Assembly (NCBI GenBank): GCA_017937485.1
Contig: JAGBDN010000083.1
Coordinates: 57,203-121,202 of the forward strand
Direction: 5' to 3'
Origin: Thermoguttaceae bacterium
GTDB taxonomy: Bacteria > Planctomycetota > Planctomycetia > Pirellulales > Thermoguttaceae
DNA: 64,000 nt
Numbering within the stretch: the first letter of the stretch is position 1; each line of letters opens with the position of its first letter. A model generated the notes under the pieces. The model did no database searches. It saw nothing but the letters and a program-made list of their open reading frames with translations, and was not told the DNA's origin. This document shows positions 54,219 to 63,273 of this stretch, in pieces. The position numbers and the translations under genes were made by a program.

Positions 54219-55277
54219 TCAACCGCGCTCGTACTCCGCCCGAGCGTCGCGCAAAATCTTCCGAACGAGAAAGTCGACGTCGACGCCGTCCGCCTGCGCC
54301 AAGTAGTTCAACGCGATCCGTTCGCGAAGCGCCGGAAGCGCCGCCCGCTCGACGTCGTCCGCCGAAACCGCCGTCCGCCCGGCGAACGCCGCGAACGCCT
54401 TCGCGCCCAAAATCAACGCTTGACTCGCCCGCGGCCCCGCGCCCCGCTCGACGTACTGCTGCGTCGCTTCGATCGACGTTTTCGTCTGCGGCCGCGTCTT
54501 GCGAACGATGTTGACCGCGTGTTCGACGACGACGCGCGGCGCCGGGATTCGCCGAATCAGCCCTTGGAACGTCAAGAACTCGTCGCGGCAAATCGTCGGC
54601 GGTTCCGGCGCGCGCTCTTCGCCGGTCGTTCGCAAGACCGTTTCGACTTCGTCGGCGGCCTTCGGATAGTCGATTTTAACGCTAAAGAGGAAGCGGTCGA
54701 GCTGCGCGTCCGGGAGCGGGTACGTTCCTTCGCTTTCGAGCGGGTTTTGCGTCGCGACGACGAAAAACGGCGCGTCGAGTTCGTACCGCCGCCCGGCGAC
54801 CGTTATTTGGCGTTCCTGCGTCGCTTCGAGGAGCGCGGCTTGCGTTTTCGGCGGCGTTCGGTTGATTTCGTCGGCGAGAACGACGTTCGCGAAAATCGGG
54901 CCCGGCGCGAACGAAAAAGAGCGCGTCCCGGTCGCCGGGTCTTCTTGGAGAACGTCGAAGCCCAAAATGTCGGCGGGCGTCAAGTCCGGTGTGAACTGGA
55001 TTCGACGGAAACGCAAGTCGAGCGCGTCGGCGATCGCCCGAGCGATTCGCGTCTTGCCGAGCCCCGGAACGCCGACGAGCAAGACGTGCCCGCCCGCGAA
55101 GATTCCCGCCAAGACCTCCTCCAACACCGCGCGGCGTCCGACGATTTCCCGTTCGAGCCGCGTTAAAAACCGCTCTTTAAACTCGCCGAATTTTTGCAAC
55201 AGTTCGACGTCGTTCGTCGCGAGCGCGTCGTCGGTCGTTTCGTTGATTTTCGTCGTTTCGTTCGTTGGTTCGCTCAT
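54219..55277 (-). CDS. MoxR-family AAA+ ATPase
   Basis: 352 residues. MoxR ATPases act as chaperones that mature metal-dependent or von Willebrand factor A domain proteins. Seen: Walker A GVPGLGKTRIARAIA (about 75-90), a PDLTPADILGF stretch, Walker B VVLADEINRTPPKTQAALLE (about 133-152), sensor 1 VVATQNPLESEGTYPLPDAQ and the arginine finger region LDRFLF; C-terminal lid domain to the end. All elements are intact. In many bacteria moxR is followed by DUF58 and vWA genes; here the gene downstream is the helicase 160 nt away, so the usual partners are not adjacent. GAGGG is 7 nt before the ATG; a TATAAT at 55324-55319 without good -35 may be its promoter. Confidence 0.94.
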   Translation of the reverse strand: MSEPTNETTKINETTDDALATNDVELLQKFGEFKERFLTRLEREIVGRRAVLEEVLAGIFAGGHVLLVGVPGLGKTRIARAIADALDLRFRRIQFTPDLTPADILGFDVLQEDPATGTRSFSFAPGPIFANVVLADEINRTPPKTQAALLEATQERQITVAGRRYELDAPFFVVATQNPLESEGTYPLPDAQLDRFLFSVKIDYPKAADEVETVLRTTGEERAPEPPTICRDEFLTFQGLIRRIPAPRVVVEHAVNIVRKTRPQTKTSIEATQQYVERGAGPRASQALILGAKAFAAFAGRTAVSADDVERAALPALRERIALNYLAQADGVDVDFLVRKILRDARAEYERG

Positions 55278-55542
55278 CTCCGCCCTCGTTCCTCGCTAAA
55301 AGTTCGATTCTCTTAACTATTATACGCGTTTTACCGGTCGCGCCGCTTACTCTTAATACACGTTATCGACCGAAAGGGCCCGCAACGTCGCCCAAGCGGC
55401 TCTTTTTTCCTTCGTCTCGCTCGACTCGCGCCGTTTTTTTTCGCGAAAGTCCGCAAAGACCGCCTTTTTTCTCCGATTCGCGCAAACGCCGCGAAACGCC
55501 GACGCTCCGCAAAACGTCGAGTCGCCGCGACCGTCAAAACGC

Positions 55543-55589
55543 AAAAAACCGAGCAAACTCGGCTTGCGTCGAATTTACTCGGTTTTTTT
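55543..55589 (-). terminator. intrinsic terminator of fusA
   Basis: On the minus strand GCCGAG-TTTG-CTCGG is followed by TTTTTT (55548-55543). A competing longer stem, AAAAAACCGAG (55543-55553) with CTCGGTTTTTT (55578-55588), encloses it. It lies 75-120 nt past the fusA stop. Confidence 0.85.
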
Positions 55590-55662
55590 GTTCGTCCAAA
55601 TCGCGAAACGCCCAATCGGCGCGACTCGACGTTTCGCAATTCTCGGGATTCAATCCCGACGA

Positions 55663-57771
55663 CTATTTTTTACCGCCTTGCGCCGGTTTCGGGTTGCGTT
55701 CGCGGATGATTTCCTCTTGAACGTTCGCCGGAACGCGTTTGTATTTGAGGAATTCCATCGAGAAAACGCCTTGACCTTGCGTCATACCGCGGAGGGTCGA
55801 GGAGTAACCGAACGTTTCGGCCAACGGAACTTCGCCGACGATGCGGCAGTTCGAACCGGTCGTTTCGGTCGACGAGACGACGCCGCGACGGCTCGAGAGG
55901 TCGCCGACGACGCCCCCTTGGAAGTTTTCCGGGCATTCGATGTCGATCTTCATAATCGGTTCGAGGAGCGCCGGTTTCGTTTTCGGGAAGTTTTCGCGCA
56001 ACGACGTTTGGGCGCAGATGCGGAACGCCAAGTCGCTCGAGTCGACCGCGTGGAACGAACCGTCGTTGACGACGATCTTCAGGTCGACGACCGGGTAACC
56101 GGCGATCGGGCCTTTTTCCAGCGAGCTTTCGTAACCCTTTTTAATCGCCGGGATGTAGTTCGCCGGAATGACGCCGCCGGTGATTTCGTCTTGGAAGATA
56201 AAGGATTCTTCCGCGTTCGCTTCTTCTTCCGGAATCGGCGACATAATACCGCAAATGTGCGCGAATTGACCGGAACCGCCGGATTGCTTCTTGTGCTTCG
56301 TATCGAATTCGATCGCTTGCGTCGGCGCTTCGCGGTAGTTGACTTTCGGCGCGGACGTTTCGACTTCGACCTTATATTCGCGGCGGATGCGTTCGATGTA
56401 AACGTCGAGGTGGAGTTCGCCCATCCCGGCGATGAGGGTTTCGCCGCTTTCCGGGTCGGTTTTGACCGTCAAGGTCGGGTCTTCCTTGCGGAAACGATAG
56501 AGAGCCTTGCCGAGTTTGTCCGTGTCGCGGGTTTCGCAAGCCTTAATGGCGACTTGGATAACCGGTTCCGGAATGAAAATCGACTCGAGCGTGCAGTAGT
56601 TCGCCGTTTCGCAGTACGTTTCGCCGGACGAACCTTCGATACCGATGACCGCGACGATGTCGCCGGCGCCGGCCGATTCGAGTTCGACCCGTTGTTCGGC
56701 GTGCATACGGAAGATGCGGCTGACGCGTTCTTTATGGCCGGTGCGTTGGTTGACGTAGGTTTCGCCCTTCTTGAGCGTCCCTTCGTAAATGCGCATGAAG
56801 GTGAGCGTCCCGTACGGGTCTTCGACCGTTTTGAACGCCATCGCGATCAGCGGACGGTCGTTCGCCGGTTGGAGAACAAATTTTTCTTCTTCGCCGGTTT
56901 CCTTGTTGACGCGGAACGCGGAACCTTCGCGGTCGAGCGGCGACGGGAGGTAACGGGAAATCGCGTCGAGCAGGAGTTGAACGCCCTTGTTGCGGTACGC
57001 GGTGCCCATAAAGACCGGCGTGAGTTGGCGCGCTTGCGTCGCTTTTTTGACGACTTCGTAAATCAGGTCGAGCGGAACTTCGCGTTCTTCGAGGAGCGCT
57101 TCCATCATCTCGTCGCTGTACATCGAGAGCGTTTCGAGCATATTTTGGCGCGCTTCGTTATATTCGTCGACGAGTTCCGCCGGAATATCTTCTTCGCGAA
57201 CTTTTTCGCCTTGCGGGCCGTCGAAATAGTAGGCGCGACCGGTGATCAGGTCGACGACGCCTTCGAAGTTTTGCTCGGCGCCGATCGGGATTTGCATCAT
57301 CACCGCTTCGCAGTCGAGCTTTTCGTGCAGTTGTTGAACGACGCGACGCGGGTTCGCCCCGACGCGGTCCATTTTATTGATGAACGCCAAGCGCGGAACG
57401 CCGTAACGTTTCATTTGGCGGTCGATCGTGAGCGATTGCGCTTGAACGCCGCCGACCGAGCAGAGAACCAAAACGGCGCCGTCCAAAACGCGGAGGCAAC
57501 GTTCGACTTCGACCGTGAAGTCGACGTGGCCGGGCGTGTCGATCAAGTTGATCGTCGTGTCGCCCCATTCGACGCGGGTCGCGGCGCTGGCGATCGTAAT
57601 CCCGCGTTCTTGTTCGAGATCCATACTGTCCATCGTCGCGCCGCCGTCGTGAACTTCGCCGATTTTGTGCGTGCGACCGGTGTAAAAGAGAATGCGCTCG
57701 CTAAGAGTCGTCTTTCCGGAGTCGATGTGAGCGGAAATACCAATGTTGCGCCAATTTTTTAATTCAGACAT
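55663..57771 (-). CDS. fusA: elongation factor G, EFG1/mitochondrial-like subtype
   Basis: 702 residues, the normal length. EF-G is the GTPase that moves tRNAs and mRNA on the ribosome. P-loop AHIDSGKT (residues 14-21), switch I with ERGITIASAATRVEW, G3 DTPGHVDFTVEVER, G4 NKMD and all five domains to the C-terminal GYSSTLRGMTQGQGVFSMEF are present. The Ser in H-I-D-S-G-K-T (Ala in most bacterial EF-G) and the MDSMDLEQERGITI segment match the spd/mitochondrial EFG1 group known from planctomycetes and spirochaetes. It is not next to rpsL, rpsG or tuf, unlike the classical str operon, and has its own promoter and a 355-nt leader. Confidence 0.97.
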   Translation of the reverse strand: MSELKNWRNIGISAHIDSGKTTLSERILFYTGRTHKIGEVHDGGATMDSMDLEQERGITIASAATRVEWGDTTINLIDTPGHVDFTVEVERCLRVLDGAVLVLCSVGGVQAQSLTIDRQMKRYGVPRLAFINKMDRVGANPRRVVQQLHEKLDCEAVMMQIPIGAEQNFEGVVDLITGRAYYFDGPQGEKVREEDIPAELVDEYNEARQNMLETLSMYSDEMMEALLEEREVPLDLIYEVVKKATQARQLTPVFMGTAYRNKGVQLLLDAISRYLPSPLDREGSAFRVNKETGEEEKFVLQPANDRPLIAMAFKTVEDPYGTLTFMRIYEGTLKKGETYVNQRTGHKERVSRIFRMHAEQRVELESAGAGDIVAVIGIEGSSGETYCETANYCTLESIFIPEPVIQVAIKACETRDTDKLGKALYRFRKEDPTLTVKTDPESGETLIAGMGELHLDVYIERIRREYKVEVETSAPKVNYREAPTQAIEFDTKHKKQSGGSGQFAHICGIMSPIPEEEANAEESFIFQDEITGGVIPANYIPAIKKGYESSLEKGPIAGYPVVDLKIVVNDGSFHAVDSSDLAFRICAQTSLRENFPKTKPALLEPIMKIDIECPENFQGGVVGDLSSRRGVVSSTETTGSNCRIVGEVPLAETFGYSSTLRGMTQGQGVFSMEFLKYKRVPANVQEEIIRERNPKPAQGGKK

Positions 57772-58128
57772 TGTTGCAGCGTCCTGTCGCGTCGACGTAA
57801 ATGCTTAAAGCGGATTCAAACTTTGATTTTACTAACCGATGAAGTAACCGATGAAACGCGGCGTTCGCGCCGCGCGGAGCGTTTCAAGTCGCGTCGACGC
57901 TTCAATATCGACGACTTGACGCTAAGGAACCGACGCCGCCTTTCGACGGCGCGCGTTCAAAAACATTGATTCCGCAACGTTAATCGAGTCAAACCGAGAC
58001 GCGGGGGTCCAGTCCGCGTCGACGCGTTTTCGAGGGTCCAATCTCAAAAATCGCAAACCGTTTTTTCGTCGACCGTCCGCGAGGGGCGGATCGACGGAGT
58101 CGAACGGGGCGAATCGACCGCTTTGGAG
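57772..58128 (-). promoter_or_regulatory. long 5' leader of fusA
   Basis: About 355 nt between the promoter and the start at 57771. On the minus strand TGGACCC occurs twice (58039-58033 and 58012-58006 regions), and GACGCGG...CCGCGTC (58023-57999) can form a 7-bp stem around the second copy. No rho-independent terminator was seen in it. A translational or antitermination control is possible but unproven. Confidence 0.45.
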
Positions 58129-58133
58129 CCGTC

Positions 58134-58161
58134 ATTATACCCGATTTTTCCGGGTCGGCAA
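58134..58161 (-). promoter_or_regulatory. promoter of fusA
   Basis: TTGCCG (58161-58156), 16-nt spacer, TATAAT (58139-58134) on the minus strand. The spacer contains the inverted repeat CCCG...CGGG, a possible operator. Confidence 0.7.
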
Positions 58162-58344
58162 GGGCGCGAGTCTGCTTTTTCGCTCAAAAGGGGACGTTTT
58201 TTCAAGAAAAACCCCAAAATTATCGGAAAAATCGCAACGCGCGACCTTTTTACGCTCGCACAATCTCGTCGTTTTTCCTGCGTCTGTGCGCAAATTTTCC
58301 GCTAAAAATTCAACTTTCCGAACGAGCGCCGCGAAAAATCGCTC

Positions 58345-58373
58345 TGGACGTCGCGCCCGCCAATCGCTACAAT
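58345..58373 (+). promoter_or_regulatory. candidate promoter of the metal hydrolase gene
   Basis: TGGACG (58345-58350), 17-nt spacer, TACAAT (58368-58373); start codon 115 nt downstream. Confidence 0.5.
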
Positions 58374-58488
58374 CGACAAAACCGCGTTTGTCGACCGTCG
58401 GCGACGCGGTTCCCCCGAAAACCGACGTCGTTTCCTCGTTCGCCGCCGGTTCGCCGCAACGTTAAAGACAACGCGAAAGTCAACGCTT

Positions 58489-59298
58489 ATGAACGCCGCG
58501 AAAAAACGCCTCGTTTGGCTCGGACACAACGCTTTCCTCTTCGAATTGAACGGCGCCCGATTCCTCGTCGACCCGTTTTTGCCGTCCGGTCTTTCGCCGA
58601 TGAAACCGGAAGAGATCGCCGCCGACTACGTTCTCGTCTCGCACGGGCACGCCGACCACTGCGCCGACGCCGCGACGGTCGCTCGTAAAAACGACGCGCC
58701 GATCGTCGCCGTCGCCGAAGTCGCCGACTATTTCGCCGAGCAAAAACTTCGCGTCGAACCGACGAACGTCGGGGGCGCGATTTACGTCCCGATTTCGTCC
58801 GACGAAAGCGTTCCGAAAGCGCAAATTTTGACCGTCGCCGCGCCGCACTCGTCGACTTGCCCGAACGGCGCGCCCGGCGGAACGTCGCTCGGCTTCGTCC
58901 TTTCCTTTTCGCAAAACGGCAAGCCGCTCGACCCGAACGCCGTCGACGAAATTAAACCGCTCCGCGAAACGCTCGCCGACGCCGACGCGTTTTCGATTTA
59001 CTTCGCTTGCGACTGCGGTTATTTCGGCGATATGAGCTGGATCGGCTCGCTCGGAATCGACGTCGCGGTTCTCCCGATCGGCGACCGTTACACGACGGGG
59101 CCGTCCGCGTCGCTCGACGCGATCCGGGCGCTTCGTCCGAAATACGTCGTTCCGTCGCATTACAATACTTGGCCGCCGATCGCGCAAAACGTCGAACGCT
59201 GGAGCGCCGCCGTCGCCAAATGGGCCGCTCCCGCAAAACCGCTCGTCGCGAAAATCGGCGACCAGCTTAAGTCGGACGAAAACGGCGATTGGCGTTAA
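58489..59298 (+). CDS. metallo-beta-lactamase-fold hydrolase, UPF0173/YtkL-like
   Basis: 269 residues, cytoplasmic. The N-terminus LVWLGHNAFLFELNGARFLVDPFL is typical for UPF0173 metal-dependent hydrolases. Metal ligands: HGHADH (52-57), His in AAPHSS (about 123), and PSHYNTWP near residue 222; an Asp/Cys-rich segment ACDCGYFGDM (about 180) supplies the bridging Asp. About 40 residues longer than YtkL because of an inserted loop around residues 85-105 and 145-165. Substrate unknown. No ribosome binding site is visible before the ATG. It is 214 nt upstream of the ABC transporter genes, which have their own promoter. Confidence 0.9.
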   Translation: MNAAKKRLVWLGHNAFLFELNGARFLVDPFLPSGLSPMKPEEIAADYVLVSHGHADHCADAATVARKNDAPIVAVAEVADYFAEQKLRVEPTNVGGAIYVPISSDESVPKAQILTVAAPHSSTCPNGAPGGTSLGFVLSFSQNGKPLDPNAVDEIKPLRETLADADAFSIYFACDCGYFGDMSWIGSLGIDVAVLPIGDRYTTGPSASLDAIRALRPKYVVPSHYNTWPPIAQNVERWSAAVAKWAAPAKPLVAKIGDQLKSDENGDWR

Positions 59299-59387
59299 AC
59301 CGTCCGCCGCGACGCGTTCGAAACGCCGTCGAAACCGCCGCGTTTGAAAACAACCAAAACCGCGACAATTTTCAAATAAATTAAACA

Positions 59388-59415
59388 TTGATTAACGTCG
59401 CGTTAACAATAAAAT
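59388..59415 (+). promoter_or_regulatory. promoter of the ABC operon with operator-like repeats
   Basis: TTGATT (59388-59393), 16-nt spacer, TAAAAT (59410-59415). The spacer holds a perfect inverted repeat TTAACG-TCG-CGTTAA (59392-59406). Downstream, TTCCGCAACCGAA occurs at 59460 and 59482, a 22-bp period (two helical turns). Both look like regulator sites. Confidence 0.65.
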
Positions 59416-59512
59416 CAAAAAGCGAAGTCGGCGCGCTCGTCGTCTTCCTTTGAAGCCGCTTCCGCAACCGAATTAAACCGTTTCCGCAACCGAACCCGAA
59501 CCCGCGAATAAA

Positions 59513-60241
59513 ATGATACGCGCTCAAAACTTAACGAAAATTTACGGACGCTTTATCGCGACCGAAAACGTCTCGTTCCAAATCGCGAAAGGCGAAATCG
59601 CCTGCTTCCTCGGCCCGAACGGCGCCGGAAAAAGCACGACGATGAAGATGCTGACCGGCTTCCTCGCGCCGACGTCGGGCGTCGCGACGATCGCCGGGTT
59701 CGATATGGCGACCGACCGCGTCGAAGGAGCGCGGCGACTCGGGTATCTTCCGGAAAACGGCCCCCTTTACCCGGACATGACGCCGGAGTCGCTCTTGCGT
59801 TTCTTCGCCGAAGCGCGCGGCGTTCCGAAAAACGAACGGAAAAACCGAATCGATAAAGTCGTCGATCTCTGCAACTTAGCGTCGGTCTTCCGCCGTCCGA
59901 TCGGCCGTCTTTCGCGCGGTTACCGCCAACGCGTCGGAATGGCGCAGGCCCTGTTGCACGAACCGGACGCTCTTATCCTCGACGAGCCGACCGCCGGGCT
60001 CGACCCGAACCAAATCCAAGCGGTGCGCGACGCGATCAAGAAAATCGGCGCGACCAAAACGATTCTCCTTTCGACGCACATCTTGCAGGAAGTGCGCGCC
60101 GTCGCCTCCCGCGTCGTTTTCGTCTCCGACGGTCGCGTCGTTTTCGACGGCCCGACCGCCGAGTTCGGCTCGACCGTCGACGATTTCGACCGCCGCTTCC
60201 GCGAGTTAACGAGCAAGCCGCAAAAACGCTATCTCGATTGA
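59513..60241 (+). CDS. GldA-type ABC transporter ATP-binding protein
   Basis: 242 residues. It is the cytoplasmic ATPase of an ABC-2 exporter. Walker A GPNGAGKS (34-41), Q loop YLPENGPLYPDMTPES, signature LSRGYRQRVGMAQALL (LSRGY in place of LSGGQ, as in GldA/NosF-like proteins), Walker B ALILDEPTAGLDP, and H switch LLSTHIL. The order ATPase then GldF-GldG fusion matches the gliding-type transporter found widely outside gliding bacteria. No Shine-Dalgarno is visible before the ATG at 59513. The permease gene starts 75 nt after its stop. Confidence 0.94.
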   Translation: MIRAQNLTKIYGRFIATENVSFQIAKGEIACFLGPNGAGKSTTMKMLTGFLAPTSGVATIAGFDMATDRVEGARRLGYLPENGPLYPDMTPESLLRFFAEARGVPKNERKNRIDKVVDLCNLASVFRRPIGRLSRGYRQRVGMAQALLHEPDALILDEPTAGLDPNQIQAVRDAIKKIGATKTILLSTHILQEVRAVASRVVFVSDGRVVFDGPTAEFGSTVDDFDRRFRELTSKPQKRYLD

Positions 60242-60316
60242 CGCGAACCGATTAGCGTCCGTCGCCGTTTCCGTTTTCCCCTTATTTCCCGCCCCAAAAC
60301 CGTTCCCAGTCGACCG

Positions 60317-62995
60317 ATGTTCGCCGTATTCAAACGCAACTTTTTCGCTTACTTCCTGAACCCGACCGGATACGTTTTCATCTGCGTTTTCGTTCTGTTG
60401 AACTCCATCGCCGCGTTCCTTCCGGACGAGTTCGTCAACTCGAACCTCGCGAACTTAGCGCAGTTGAACCTTTGGTTCCCGTTGATCGCGCTCGTTTTCG
60501 TTCCGGCGGTCGCGATGGGCGTTTGGGCCGACGAACGCCGCTTCGGCGCCGACGAACTCTTGACGACGCTTCCGCTAACGCCGCGCCAAATCGTTGTCGG
60601 CAAATACTTTGCGGCCGCCGCCGTTTACACCGTTTCGCTCCTCTTTTCGCTCGTTTCGAATTATTGCATTCTCGAATTTTTGGGCGAACCGGACCGCGGA
60701 CTCTTCCTTTCGACCTATTTAGGCTACTGGCTCGTCGGGCTCGGAATGACGGCGATCGCGACGGTCGTTTCTTATTTAACTTCCCAGCTGACGGTCGCTT
60801 ACATCCTCGGCGCGTTGTTTAACGTTCCGCTCCTCGCGCTCCAATGGGCGGACGCGCTCCCGTTCTCGAACGCAACCGCGTCGACGCTCCGTTCGTTCGG
60901 AATCGCGGCGTTTTTCGAACCGTTCGGACGCGGCGTCGCGACGCTTTCGGGCGTCCTTTACTTCCTCGCGATCCCGACGCTCGCCGTTTACGTTTGCGTT
61001 ATCGTCTTAAAACGCCGGACTTGGCCCGCGCGCTCGGAACGCCGCCTCGCACTCCGCGCCGTTTGGCGACTCGCCGCCGGGCTCGTTCTCGCCGTCTCGC
61101 TCGTCGGAATCGTCCGCGACCGCGACGTCCGAATCGACTGCACCGAAGAGCGGTTGGGCTCCCTTTCGCCGGAAACGCTCGCCCTCCTCGACCGCGACTT
61201 CGCGCCTTATCCGATCGTTATCGAAGCGCGCCTGAGCCCGCAAGTTCCGCAAGAATACGTTCAAACGAAGTTGAACGTTGTCAACGTCTTAAACGAACTG
61301 AAAAACCGTTCGAAATCGCCGGTTTTCCTCGATATTCGCGAAACGCTCCCGAACTCGGAGGAAGCGCGCCGCCTCGAACGGCAATACGATATTCGTCCGA
61401 AAAAGGTCGTTTTCAATTCGCGCGGTCAAGCTCGGGAAGATTCGATCTTTATGTCGATCGTTTTCCGTTGCGGCCCGAAAACGCTCGCGATCCCGTTCCT
61501 CAACCGCGGTCTTTCGGTCGAATACGAACTCGTTTCCGCGCTTACGAACGTCGCCAACCCGCCGAAAAAACGAATCGGAATCGTCGCGACCGACGCCGGC
61601 GTTCTCGGGCGTTACGACGATTTCGGACGCGAAATTCAGCGACCTTGGCCGCTCGTCGACGAGTTAAGCAAGCAATATTACGTCGAATCGGTCGACCTGC
61701 GCGCTCCGGTCGAGCCGGGCCGATACGACGCGCTCCTCGCCGTTCAACCGTCGTCCCTTTCGCCGCTCGAAGCGGTCAACTTCATCAACGCCGTTCGAAC
61801 CGGCCAACCGACCGCGATCTTCGAAGACCCGCGCCCGATTTTCCTTGAGTTCCTCCCCGGAACGACGGAGCGTCGCAAACCGACGCCGACGAATCCTATC
61901 CCGCCGCAAAAAGCGGAGTTGGGGCTCCTTTGGACCGCGCTCGGCGTCCGTTTCGAAAGCGCCCGCGTCCTTTGGAAAAATTACAACCCTTACCCGAAAC
62001 TCGCCGGTCTTTCGGAAGAATATCTCTTCGTCGACGCGCGCCCGATTCGCCTCGGCGACGCCGCCGAAACGGAGAAAAACGCCGAAACCGACTTCGCGCC
62101 GTTCAATCCGGACGACCCGACCGCGTCGGCGCTCGAACGCGTTCTTTTCCCGTTCGCCGGGTCGCTTTCCCCCGCCGAAAACGCCGAAACGACGTTCGTT
62201 CCGCTCGTCCGAACGGAAGCGGGCGGCTCGTCGTCGGTCGCCGACGTCGTCCCGATGGGAATCCGAACGCAAAGTCGCAAACGGCAAGAAGCTAAAGACG
62301 TTTACACCCTCGCCGCGCTGATTTCCGGGCCGGTTCCGCAAGCGTTCCGCCTCCCCGACTCGAAGATCGCCGACCCGAAATTCAACGTCGCGCTGATCGC
62401 CGACGTCGATATGGCGACGCCCGGCTTCTTCGCGCTCCGAGAAATGGGCGCCGACCCGCGCGGCGGTCTCTCGTTCGACTTCGACAACATCACCTTCGTT
62501 TTGAACGTAATCGACCGTCTCGCCGGAGACGACGCGCTCGTCGCGATTCGCAACCGCCGTCCGAAACACCGAACGCTGACGGCGATCGAAGAGACGACCC
62601 GGCAAATCCGCGACGAAGCGACGATCGCGCAAATCGCCTATATGAAAGAGTTTGAAGAGGAGCGCCGCCGCGAGGAAGCGAAACTTCAGCAAACGATTCA
62701 AGAACTGTCGAGCCGCGACGACGGTCAAAAGGAACTCGGGCGCGAAGAGTCGGCCCAGCTCCAGTCGGCGATCGTCGCGACGCAGCAGCGGCTGACGAAA
62801 GTTCTCGACGAAAAGCAGCGCCTGTTCGACCGCAAAGTCGAAGAGTCGCGCCGCGAAGTCGACGAATACGTCCGCCAAACGCAGGGCCGATACAAAGCGT
62901 TTGCCGCGATTCTGCCCCCGCTCGCGCCGCTGGCGATCGGAATCGGCGTCTTCCTTTATCGCCGCCGCCAACTCGGGCGTCGACTCGGCGTTTGA
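60317..62995 (+). CDS. GldF-GldG fusion: ABC-2 permease with extracytoplasmic auxiliary domain
   Basis: 892 residues. Residues 1-245 are an ABC-2 permease of GldF type (about six membrane helices; MFAVFKRNFFAYFLNPTGYV, then TLPLTPRQIVVGKYFAA). A seventh helix (about 253-275, AGLVLAVSLVGIV) leads into a GldG-like periplasmic region (about 280-760, with VNVLNELKNRSKSPVFLDI, YDIRPKKVVFNSRGQ, FLNRGLSVEYELVSALTN and DDALVAIRNRRPKHRTLT). Residues about 775-860 are a charged coiled coil, and a last helix (AAILPPLAPLAIGIGVFLYRR) anchors the C-terminus. In Bacteroidetes these are two proteins; here they are one. A DUF4340 gene, often third in such operons, is absent; a terminator follows. Substrate unknown. 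Confidence 0.92.
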   Translation: MFAVFKRNFFAYFLNPTGYVFICVFVLLNSIAAFLPDEFVNSNLANLAQLNLWFPLIALVFVPAVAMGVWADERRFGADELLTTLPLTPRQIVVGKYFAAAAVYTVSLLFSLVSNYCILEFLGEPDRGLFLSTYLGYWLVGLGMTAIATVVSYLTSQLTVAYILGALFNVPLLALQWADALPFSNATASTLRSFGIAAFFEPFGRGVATLSGVLYFLAIPTLAVYVCVIVLKRRTWPARSERRLALRAVWRLAAGLVLAVSLVGIVRDRDVRIDCTEERLGSLSPETLALLDRDFAPYPIVIEARLSPQVPQEYVQTKLNVVNVLNELKNRSKSPVFLDIRETLPNSEEARRLERQYDIRPKKVVFNSRGQAREDSIFMSIVFRCGPKTLAIPFLNRGLSVEYELVSALTNVANPPKKRIGIVATDAGVLGRYDDFGREIQRPWPLVDELSKQYYVESVDLRAPVEPGRYDALLAVQPSSLSPLEAVNFINAVRTGQPTAIFEDPRPIFLEFLPGTTERRKPTPTNPIPPQKAELGLLWTALGVRFESARVLWKNYNPYPKLAGLSEEYLFVDARPIRLGDAAETEKNAETDFAPFNPDDPTASALERVLFPFAGSLSPAENAETTFVPLVRTEAGGSSSVADVVPMGIRTQSRKRQEAKDVYTLAALISGPVPQAFRLPDSKIADPKFNVALIADVDMATPGFFALREMGADPRGGLSFDFDNITFVLNVIDRLAGDDALVAIRNRRPKHRTLTAIEETTRQIRDEATIAQIAYMKEFEEERRREEAKLQQTIQELSSRDDGQKELGREESAQLQSAIVATQQRLTKVLDEKQRLFDRKVEESRREVDEYVRQTQGRYKAFAAILPPLAPLAIGIGVFLYRRRQLGRRLGV

Positions 62996-63030
62996 TCGCC
63001 CAAATTCGCGTCGAAAAAACTTAATCCTAA

Positions 63031-63074
63031 CGCCGCGTCGCGCTCCCAACGGTTCGCGACGCGGCGACTTTTTT
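63031..63074 (+). terminator. intrinsic terminator of the ABC operon
   Basis: CGCCGCGTCGCG (63031-63042) and CGCGACGCGGCG (63055-63066) form a perfect 12-bp stem, 12-nt loop, followed by ACTTTTTT. Confidence 0.92.
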
Positions 63075-63273
63075 GCGCCGCTACAATCGCCACGACTGTT
63101 TCATCCGCTTTTTTTCACCGCCAAAGTCAAGTTTTACAAACGTTTTTCCGATAACGTTTACGGGCGAATTTTTTCGACGCGCAAGCGGTTCGTCGCCGTT
63201 TTTGCGTCCGCCCTTCCCCTCCTCGCGATTCCAATTACTATCGTTTCCTCTTTTGAAAACACAAGGGAAAATT

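Noticed and set aside
52866..55166. 766-codon open frame opposite helicase and moxR
   Set aside because: Runs across two minus-strand genes and the gap between them; no start signal or domain.
55564..57762. 732-codon open frame opposite fusA
   Set aside because: Exact antisense of the EF-G gene; high codon bias of fusA keeps it open.
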